Assembly (NCBI GenBank): GCA_035296565.1
Contig: DATHAQ010000056.1
Coordinates: 1 to 47,964, forward strand
DNA length: 47,964 nucleotides
Reading direction: 5' to 3'
DNA from: JACCZR01 sp035296565
GTDB taxonomy: Bacteria > Actinomycetota > Thermoleophilia > Solirubrobacterales > Thermoleophilaceae
A program made the translations under genes and the position numbers. Positions 42,508 through 47,964 of the stretch are shown here, one piece after another (within the stretch, counting starts at the first letter, position 1; every line of letters starts with the position of its first letter). The notes under the pieces are model-generated. The model had not been told where the DNA came from and did no database searches. It saw nothing but the letters and a program-made list of their open reading frames with translations.

Positions 42508-42987
42508 CGTTCTGCGCATAGTCGGCCATCGGGTTTGTTGACGGACGGCCGCGTGGTTCCGTCGGATGCGACGGCGCCGTCTCGTAGCGCTCACCCTGCT
42601 TCGGCTAGCTGGCTGTCCGTGTCGTTCAGTTGCCTGAACGGAGAAGGGTCACGCCACCCATGGTGGTTTCCCCGAAGGCGTCCATGCTTGATGCAGCACT
42701 CCCGGATGGGACGTTGGCCCCGAGGAGGTCGTGGCATCCGATGAAGGTCACGAACGGGCGCTGGCGCCCGCCACCGAACGAGCCACCCAGCGTGGTGATC
42801 GACGAATGCAGCATCCCTGCCGATCTCACGCTCGAACAGGCGCGCAGGCCGCGCCGCGAACGCAGGCGTCAGCATGTGGCGGCGGGCAGCCACGCGCTAG
42901 ACCGCGTGGCTAGACTTTCCCGGGCAGGCAGCGAGCCCGCCCCGCCCCGACCCGACCAGCTGCTCGCGTCCAGGCGGGGCCATTCCG

Positions 42988-43542
42988 ATGTTGATCCTGG
43001 CCCCTCGCACTTCGGTTTTGTGCGGCCTCGTTGCCGCTGCGGTATGTCTCTCCATCCCCGTGGAGGCGTCGGCGAGGACCTGCGCGCTCAGCGGCACGCC
43101 CCCGACCGGGATAACAAACCGCTCGGCAGCCCGCGCGACGGTCTGCCTGATCAACCGAGCACGGGCCCACCGCGGCTTGCGTCCCTTGCGGATCAACCGC
43201 CGTCTGGCGCTCGCGGCGCGACGCCACTCGCGCGACATGGTGCGCCGTCGCTACTTCTCCCATTGGTCGCTGTCTGGGTTCAGCCCTCTGGGTCGCATTC
43301 GCCGGACGGGGTACCTGCATGGCGCTCGCCGGTACCTCGTCGGCGAGAACATCGCCTGGGCCAGTGGTTCCCAGGCGGCTCCCAAATCGATAGCCCAGGC
43401 CTGGATGCGAAGCTCCGGCCACCGGGCCAACGTGCTCAGGCGGCGCTTCCGCGACGTTGGCGTGGGGATGGCGGAGGGCGCCCCTGAGTGGGGTGTGCTC
43501 GCAGCGGTCACCTACACATGCGACTTCGGGCGCCGTCGCTAG
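42988..43542 (+). CDS. Secreted CAP/SCP-domain protein
   Basis: 184 residues. Signal peptide about 1-29 (SVLCGLVAAAVCLSIPVEASA). The CAP domain spans about 45-180: VCLINRARAHRGLRPLRINRRL, then HSRDMVRRRYFSHWS, GENIAWASG and a conserved WMRSSGHRANVL, ending RDVGVGMAEG...VTYTCDFG. The candidate cavity residues (His in ARRHSRDM, Glu in GENI, His in SGHR) are kept. Bacterial members are secreted; their activity is unsettled. Unusually rich in Arg. ATG at 42988 with AGGCGGGG 9 bases before. Confidence 0.87.
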   Translation: MLILAPRTSVLCGLVAAAVCLSIPVEASARTCALSGTPPTGITNRSAARATVCLINRARAHRGLRPLRINRRLALAARRHSRDMVRRRYFSHWSLSGFSPLGRIRRTGYLHGARRYLVGENIAWASGSQAAPKSIAQAWMRSSGHRANVLRRRFRDVGVGMAEGAPEWGVLAAVTYTCDFGRRR

Positions 43543-43572
43543 CCAGAAGCTCCCCGGGCACCCGGAGGCGTG

Positions 43573-44340
43573 TTATTCGGACCGCAGGCCCCCGCGCTTG
43601 GTGAGCCATTTCTTGAGTAAGCGGCGCCAGGCCCGAACCTCTTGCTCGTACTCGAACCGGCGAGTGTCCGCGGGCGTCTTCGGGAGATCCCTGCCCACGA
43701 GCCGCGCGTAGCGTCCGGGGTCGCTGCCGTAGACCAGGCAGAGCGCATCGGCCGCCCGCTGGCCGTCTAGCTCGTGGTCGTCAGCGTAGTCCTGAGCCGC
43801 GTCCGCGCGGGGTCCTTTGTCTGCCTTCCCTCGAACAGCTTGGTCATGCCCAGAGGGATCGCCTGGCCACCGCTCTGAGAGCGAATCGCAAACACCGCGG
43901 CCAGGCTGTCCGCGGCCCGCTCCTCGCCTCCGACCACGGGCACGCCGACCAAGTGGATGATCCCGTGGGTGAGCTCGTGGTAGAAGACAAACACCGTGGC
44001 CGCGCGCAGCGCCCGGTCGTCGCCGAGCTGGCGGCGGGACTCGTCCACGAAGGACCAGGGGAAGTACACGGCACGGTCGCGGGGCTCGTAGGTCGGCCCG
44101 GTGATTCCTCGGCGCTGGGCTTCGTCGTCGCCCACCAGGCGGACGCCACGTTCGACGGCAGCCGGATTTCCCGGTTGACCGTCCGACCGCCTCCTCGAGC
44201 GTGGGACCCACGAGCCGCTCGTTGACCGGTGAGTCGCTGGAGCGGACCAGGCGAACCTGGCCGGCCGGCTGCCGAGACTCCCCGACAGCCCGCAGCCAGC
44301 GCCGCACGGCGGCGGCGAGCGCGGCTAGGGCCTGGGTCAC
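43573..44340 (-). pseudogene. DUF4344-type putative metallopeptidase, frameshifted three times
   Basis: One protein is spread over three minus-strand frames in the order: start to LEEAV (44340 to about 44185), TVNREIRLPSNV (about 44150-44185), VRLVGDDEAQRRG to LFEGRQ (about 43830-44145) and KADKGPRAD to the end GGLRSE (43573-43830). The HELTH zinc motif (FVFYHELTHGII), VYFPWSFVDE, and DYADDHELDGQRAADALCLVYGSDP identify the family. Three shifts in about 550 bases mean decay rather than one error. The protein would need all three repaired. Confidence 0.75.
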
Positions 44341-44393
44341 CGAGGTTCGACGCTTGCGCTTGGTCCTGGGAGCGCTCGCCGCCTACGCCACGC

Positions 44394-45176
44394 TCAGGTC
44401 ACGGGAGGCGTCTCTTCGACGGCAGCCATGAGTCCCGACGCGTCGTAGCGGCGCAGGCCGATGGCGGACCATGGCTGAGACCGGGATTGGCCCTGCGGGG
44501 CCGCCGAGCGCCGCCAGGCGAACCGCTCGGTCACCTCGCCGGTCTCGGGATGGCGTCGCGTGTAGTGAATGATCTCGCCGTTGGCGATCTTCTCGCCCGG
44601 ATCGGTGGACCAGCGGTGGAAGTCCCGCTGCGACATGTCCTCGAGTTGCGCCCGGAAGGCCCCAATGAGCTCGCCGTGACAGACGAGCACCGCCCGCCCG
44701 GCGGCGCAGTCATGGCCGAGCCGGTCGAGCAGCCCGAGCAACCGGTAGCTCACCTCCGCGATTGACTCCCCATTGGGAGGCCGCCAGTAGAACGGGGACG
44801 CCGCCTTGTCGGCAAGCTGGGCTGCGTAGTGCTCGTGGCGCTCATGCTCAGTCATGCGGTCGAGATCCCCCCATGAGCGCTCGCGCAGCCCCGGGTGGAT
44901 CATCCACTCGGCCTCGGGCAAGCCGAGTCGGGCTGCGGTCTCCATGGCGCGGACATACTCCGAGGTGTAGTGGCGGTCGAACCCGTCCGGAAAGGCGTCC
45001 CTAAGCCACGCGCCGGAGCTCTCCGCTTGCTCGACACCCTCGTCCGTCAGGCGCCAGAAAGAGCTGTGGCGCTCGCTCAGGCGCCGGAGCATGGAGTCGT
45101 CCCCGGCACGCTCCCGGCGGACGGCCTCGTTTCCCTCGCTCTCTCCATGACGGACAAGGACGACGTCCAGCGGCAT
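44394..45176 (-). CDS. Histidine phosphatase (phosphoglycerate mutase-like)
   Basis: 260 residues. The phospho-accepting motif RHGESEGN is at 9-16, with the second-site motif RERSWGDLDR, Arg in YVRAMETAARLG and His in VCHGELIGAF. The length exceeds cofactor-dependent mutase-like phosphatases of the SixA/CobC type because of a C-terminal extension (HYTRRHPETGEVTERFAWRR...). Substrate unknown. ATG 45176 (MPLDVVLVRHG) is preferred; GTG 45182 adds two residues. It lies between two tRNA scars. Confidence 0.85.
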   Translation of the reverse strand: MPLDVVLVRHGESEGNEAVRRERAGDDSMLRRLSERHSSFWRLTDEGVEQAESSGAWLRDAFPDGFDRHYTSEYVRAMETAARLGLPEAEWMIHPGLRERSWGDLDRMTEHERHEHYAAQLADKAASPFYWRPPNGESIAEVSYRLLGLLDRLGHDCAAGRAVLVCHGELIGAFRAQLEDMSQRDFHRWSTDPGEKIANGEIIHYTRRHPETGEVTERFAWRRSAAPQGQSRSQPWSAIGLRRYDASGLMAAVEETPPVT

Positions 45177-45258
45177 CTCCACGGCGACGCGAGTCTAGTC
45201 CGGCGGCGCAGCAGGGACCTGACCCCCGCGTAAGGGATGCCGTAACGAGGACGACAGA

Positions 45259-45289
45259 TGGAGCTAGCCGGACTCGAACCGGCGACCTC
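45259..45289 (-). tRNA. tRNA 3'-end fragment (best preserved)
   Basis: Minus strand: GAGGTC, T-stem GCCGG, loop TTCGAGT, T-stem CCGGC, acceptor TAGCTCC and discriminator A. T-arm is perfect. The 5' part is absent; instead a methyltransferase-like sequence follows at 45288. No full cloverleaf can be folded, so this is an att-like scar, not a gene. Confidence 0.75.
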
Positions 45290-45345
45290 CCGGCTCGGCC
45301 AACTCGGCCTCGGCCTCCCGGCGTAGCGAGGCGAGCTCGTCGCCA
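45288..45345 (-). pseudogene. Fragment of a methyltransferase C-terminus joined to the tRNA scar
   Basis: Minus-strand translation GDELASLRREAEAELAEPG parallels GELESVRREAESELAEPG of the methyltransferase at 35977; the DNA CCCGGCTCGGCCAACTCG is identical in both (45288 and 36028 regions) and nearby bases match at most positions. Similarity ends on one side at the tRNA fragment and on the other near 45345. It marks an illegitimate junction. Confidence 0.65.
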
Positions 45346-45471
45346 GCTGATCACCGCGGTAGAGGAGGGCCTGCCCGGGGACCGCGGGATCACCCCGCTG
45401 GAGTCGTGTCTTCGAGTGACTCGGGCGGGGTAGCCTGGTCGCTGAAGGCGTTACCACGAAGGGTCGAGAGA

Positions 45472-45732
45472 GTGCAGTTCGTCGTCAAGGGCAAGCTGAT
45501 CCATCTGAGTCGAGACGCCGTCCTGGAGGCAATGGCGGGTGTACAACCGCAGCCGATTCGGAGCCACGCTGTATCCGTGGGCGGCGTCTGGTATCCGGTC
45601 AACCAAGTGTTCGCCAAAGCCACTGGCCTGGCGAGCCGCGACTTCACGAGCGCGGTGGCACGCCGCCACCTGGCTCGGCTCGGCTTCGACTTGAAGCGTC
45701 GCCACTCACTGACACGAGGAAAGCGTCTCTGA
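45472..45732 (+). CDS. Small conserved basic protein of unknown function
   Basis: 86 residues from GTG 45472 (VQFVVKGKLIHLSRDAVLEA). The frame is open from 45406, but the start before GTG lacks a ribosome site, while GAAGGGTCGAGAGA precedes the GTG. I recognise a recurrent pattern in actinobacterial small proteins: a beta hairpin, then SHAVSVGGVWYPVNQVFA, TGLASRDFTS and ARRHLARLGFDLKRRH; the family name is not known to me. It is basic and might bind nucleic acid. A strong hairpin follows the stop by 15 bases. Confidence 0.6.
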   Translation: MQFVVKGKLIHLSRDAVLEAMAGVQPQPIRSHAVSVGGVWYPVNQVFAKATGLASRDFTSAVARRHLARLGFDLKRRHSLTRGKRL

Positions 45733-45747
45733 GGAGAGGTCCGCCGC

Positions 45748-45773
45748 CTAGCCGACCTGGCCGGGTCGGCTAG
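45748..45773. terminator. Strong perfect hairpin after the small basic protein gene
   Basis: CTAGCCGACC and GGTCGGCTAG form a perfect 10-bp stem with a 6-base loop (TGGCCG), 15 bases after the stop codon. There is no T tract, but factor-independent termination or mRNA end protection is likely. Confidence 0.65.
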
Positions 45774-45905
45774 CCACTCCACCTCGCCGTTCAGCTCGCT
45801 TGCCGAGGGACTTTGTTCTTTCGGCCGTTGACGCCATAGTCCAAAGACGAAAGCGGACCGCGACACGGAGATCAGCGACTTGATGCCCAGGGTGGCGACA
45901 GACAA

Positions 45906-46292
45906 GTGAAGCTAGTTCGGTCAAGCGCACGGCTTTCCCTCGTGGCCGGGGTCGCCACCTTGGTGGCGGCCGCTGAGATCGCCGGCTGCGGTTCATCGGA
46001 CTCGAAGAGCCTTGGCGATATTCGCGACTGCCTGACCGGAGTCAAGATCCCGTACAGGTCCACCGCGGTGAGCAAGCAGGTCCAGGTGCCGCTGAGAGGC
46101 GGGAGCGGGGCCGTCCCTATCGAGGTGGACAAGAGTGAGGACGAAGCGCGGCACGAGGCCAAATCCTGGAAGGACTTCGGGGCGGCGGCCGGTAAGACCG
46201 GCACCACTGTCGTCAAAGGAACAGTCTGGGTGGGCTATCCCACCTCTATTCCGGCATCGACAAAGTCGCGCATCGAAGACTGCGCGTTCTGA
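45906..46292 (+). CDS. Putative lipoprotein
   Basis: 128 residues. Positively charged start (MKLVRSSAR), hydrophobic segment (LSLVAGVATLVAAAEIA) and lipobox-like IAGC with Cys28, followed by GSSDSKS, so it should be lipidated and held at the outer face of the membrane. The mature part has no motif I recognise; two further cysteines (DCL and EDC) may form a disulfide. GTG start at 45906 with AGGGTGG upstream. Function unknown. Confidence 0.75.
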   Translation: MKLVRSSARLSLVAGVATLVAAAEIAGCGSSDSKSLGDIRDCLTGVKIPYRSTAVSKQVQVPLRGGSGAVPIEVDKSEDEARHEAKSWKDFGAAAGKTGTTVVKGTVWVGYPTSIPASTKSRIEDCAF

Positions 46293-46399
46293 CGTCGCGG
46301 GGAGCGCGGCGAAGCAAGCACGGGGCTCCTCCTGGGCATCGGCCAAGCCATGAACTCAGGTGTAGCGGCGTGCCTGCACCGGGACAGCGCCCGCCGGAC

Positions 46400-46765
46400 T
46401 CAGAGAGAGTCGCCCCGCAGCAGCACTCCAGCCTCAGCCACCGAGCCGACGAGCGGAAGCTTCTCGCGGAACCGCACGATCTCGAAGACGCGTGCGATCG
46501 GGGCGCCCTCCGGCAACGCGACTGCGAGCCGCTGCCGGCGGTCCTCGAGCCGCTCTCCGAGGCGGAAGAGAAGCTCGACCCCGGAGCTGTCGACATAGCT
46601 CAGCTCGGACAGATCGAGCACCATCCCCGGGGCCGTATTGGGAACCGCCGCGGTGAGCCGGTCTCCCACGCCGGCCGCGTTCGAGGTGTCTATCTCACCC
46701 GCTATGCGTGCGATGACGACACCGTGGGCGTCACTCGTCGTGTGGATGTCGGCCTGGGCGCTCAC
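46400..46765 (-). CDS. STAS-domain anti-sigma factor antagonist (RsbV/SpoIIAA-like)
   Basis: 121 residues. The STAS fold is seen with GEIDTSNAAGVGDRL, MVLDLSELSYVDSSGVELL and the phosphorylatable serine in DSSG (Ser60 or Ser61). When dephosphorylated it should bind an anti-sigma kinase and free a sigma factor. GTG start at 46765 overlaps the stop of the upstream GAF-SpoIIE-HATPase gene (GTGA), and that neighbour has both a PP2C-type phosphatase and a kinase-like domain, the two enzyme activities that set the phosphorylation state of this protein. Confidence 0.9.
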   Translation of the reverse strand: MSAQADIHTTSDAHGVVIARIAGEIDTSNAAGVGDRLTAAVPNTAPGMVLDLSELSYVDSSGVELLFRLGERLEDRRQRLAVALPEGAPIARVFEIVRFREKLPLVGSVAEAGVLLRGDSL

Positions 46766-47964
46766 GCGCCCGTCCTGGAGCCGAGCCTGCGCTCGAGCTG
46801 CACGACCGTGCCGGCCTCCGACGGGTAGACCTCGAACCCGTCCATCAACCCGCGCATCAAAGCCGTGCCTCGACCACGGTCGAGGCCGCGCCGCTCCCGC
46901 CAGCTTCCCGAGTCGGTCACCGTGACTGAAACCCGATCTCCCGCAAGCCGGCCCTCGACCCGATAGCTTGCCTCGACGGGCCCGTACGCGTGCTCGATCG
47001 CATTGCTCGCCGCCTCCGACACGGCCACGAGGATGTCCTGCAGCTCGTCGCCCGAGGGGCGAACGCCAGACAGCCAGTGTTGGAGTGTCCGACGGAGCGG
47101 CGCGAGGGTGCTCGGCCTGCAGGGAAGCTCCAGCTCCAGCCGCTCTTCCGGGACGCTGACGACGTGGGCGGCCAGGACCGCCACGTCGTCGAGCGGGGGC
47201 TGGTCGCCGAGCAGCGCGCCGATGAGCCGGTCGCAGAGGGGTCCGGGCTCGGCCGACTGCCCTGTCGCTTCGGATACCAGGCGCTCGAGCCCCTCGTTGA
47301 GCGAGCTGCCCCGCCGCTCGACCAGCCCATCTGTGTAAAGCAGGATCGTCGAGCCTGGCTCGAGCCGCTCGACAGCCTCCGGATAGCGGGTCCCCGCGTC
47401 CACGCCCAGCGGCACCGATCGACCCGCCTCGAGAAGCTCGGCGCTCCCAGCCGGGTCTATCAAGAGCGGCGGTGGATGACCGGCGCTGGCTAAGCAGAGG
47501 GTCCGCTCCGCGAGGTCGAGCGCGAGGTACACGGCGGTGGCGGTCTCGCGCTGATCGAGCCCTCTCATGACCGCGTTGAGCTTCGTCAGCGTGTCCCCCG
47601 GCGACTCGTCGTCGAAGGCGTAAGCACGCATCGCGCTACGGATCTGGCCCATTATCGAGGCGGCTCGGATCCCATGGCTAACCACGTCGCCCATCGCAAG
47701 CCCCACGGCGTCTCCGGGCAGCTCGAGGACGTCGTACCAGTCGCCACCGACCTTCGCCTCCTCGCGCGCGGGCATGTAGCGCGCCGCGACCATCAGACCG
47801 GGTATCTCCGGAAGGCGCTCCGGCAGGAGGCTTCGCTGGAAGGTCTGCGCGGCGAAGTGCTCGCGCTCGTAGAGCTGGGCACGCTGAATCGCGAGCGCGA
47901 TGCGGTCGGCAGCGAGCCGGAGGAGGTCAGCGTCCACCTGCCCGAGCTCCCGCCCGTCGCCGGC
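46762..47964 (-). CDS. GAF-SpoIIE (PP2C) phosphatase-HATPase fusion, 5' end outside the window
   Basis: The frame is open to the window end, so the start is upstream of base 47964; the GTG at 47937 is internal. From the right: the end of a GAF domain (ADRIALAIQRAQLYEREHFA), then a SpoIIE/PP2C phosphatase with KVGGDWYDV and MGDVVSHG metal-binding aspartates, LYTDGLVERRG and PLDDVAVL, and finally a HATPase_c domain with SEAASNAIEHAYGP (N box) and GRGTALMRGLMDGFEV (G box). It thus resembles an RsbU plus RsbW fusion. Its substrate is likely the STAS protein with which it overlaps, making a sensor-controlled partner switch for a stress sigma factor. The sensing signal would be in the missing N-terminal part. 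Confidence 0.92.
   Translation of the reverse strand, partial: AGDGRELGQVDADLLRLAADRIALAIQRAQLYEREHFAAQTFQRSLLPERLPEIPGLMVAARYMPAREEAKVGGDWYDVLELPGDAVGLAMGDVVSHGIRAASIMGQIRSAMRAYAFDDESPGDTLTKLNAVMRGLDQRETATAVYLALDLAERTLCLASAGHPPPLLIDPAGSAELLEAGRSVPLGVDAGTRYPEAVERLEPGSTILLYTDGLVERRGSSLNEGLERLVSEATGQSAEPGPLCDRLIGALLGDQPPLDDVAVLAAHVVSVPEERLELELPCRPSTLAPLRRTLQHWLSGVRPSGDELQDILVAVSEAASNAIEHAYGPVEASYRVEGRLAGDRVSVTVTDSGSWRERRGLDRGRGTALMRGLMDGFEVYPSEAGTVVQLERRLGSRTGA

Larger units (their letters stand above)
42265..42987. other. Gene-remnant region
   Basis: 723 bases with no intact gene. It holds a tRNA 3'-end scar (42310-42328), then a decayed flavin monooxygenase C-terminus (minus, about 42350-42507). 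From about 42530 to 42900 a minus-strand frame (42626-42829) reads TFIGCHDLLGANVPSG and similar protein-like sequence but matches nothing I know; it may be another relic. Confidence 0.55.

Noticed and set aside
45230..45345. Complete tRNA gene at 45.3 kb
   Set aside because: Only the 3' end (31 bases) is tRNA-like; no anticodon arm, D-arm or matching 5' acceptor strand precedes it.

Overview
The window is a very GC-rich, gene-dense chromosome segment of an actinobacterium. The gene set (form II-type cox/Mo-hydroxylase cluster, MscL with a zinc ribbon, F420-type nitroreductase, LtrA, SoxR, FprA/FdxA, fused SpoIIE-HATPase regulator, many GTG starts, many 1-4 nt stop/start overlaps, probable leaderless starts) fits Actinomycetota, perhaps Thermoleophilia (Solirubrobacterales-like). 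The phylum call is inference from gene content; no rRNA or complete tRNA gene is present to anchor it.

Left part (1-12.9 kb). The end of an RlmA-type rRNA methyltransferase gene is followed by a secreted PGRP/amidase, a membrane-anchored DUF3105 protein and an alpha/beta hydrolase. Next comes a molybdenum-hydroxylase (cox-type) cluster: coxS-coxL-coxM, a MoxR ATPase, a VWA (CoxE-like) protein, a MocA-like nucleotidyltransferase and coxG. An antisense mscL gene sits inside it. Convergent to coxG is a ferredoxin/ferredoxin-NADP reductase pair.

Middle part (12.9-36.8 kb). This holds PadR with an MMPL exporter; a MarR/dioxygenase-fragment/carboxylesterase set resembling the Bacillus mhq quinone-stress genes; a divergent MocR regulator with direct-repeat operators; a thioesterase; and a DrrAB-type ABC exporter whose permease gene is frameshifted. 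It continues with a methyltransferase, an epoxide-hydrolase-like enzyme, LtrA and a deazaflavin-type reductase. A tightly overlapping chain follows: YjbR, saccharopine-dehydrogenase-like, AlkZ-like, cydA, cydB and a small membrane protein. A SoxR-controlled divergent pair of transcription units comes next, with a clear SoxR box in a 19-bp promoter spacer. A tryptophan-dioxygenase-family protein, a SnoaL-like protein, a flavoprotein and a methyltransferase complete this part.

Right part (36.8-45.5 kb) looks like a patchwork of transferred and decaying DNA. Three degenerate copies of the 3' end of one tRNA (probably tRNA-Ala) lie at 36.9, 42.3 and 45.3 kb. A SnoaL-like gene is split into two oppositely oriented halves, as expected after inversion of a 1.6-kb segment carrying a glycosyltransferase gene. 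Remnants of a flavin monooxygenase, a methyltransferase and a DUF4344 peptidase are also present. Intact genes here are a monooxygenase-fold protein, a class III aminotransferase, a secreted subtilase, a CAP-domain protein and a histidine phosphatase. The right edge (45.9-48 kb) has a lipoprotein and a partner-switching pair: a STAS anti-sigma antagonist and a GAF-SpoIIE-HATPase protein that runs off the end.
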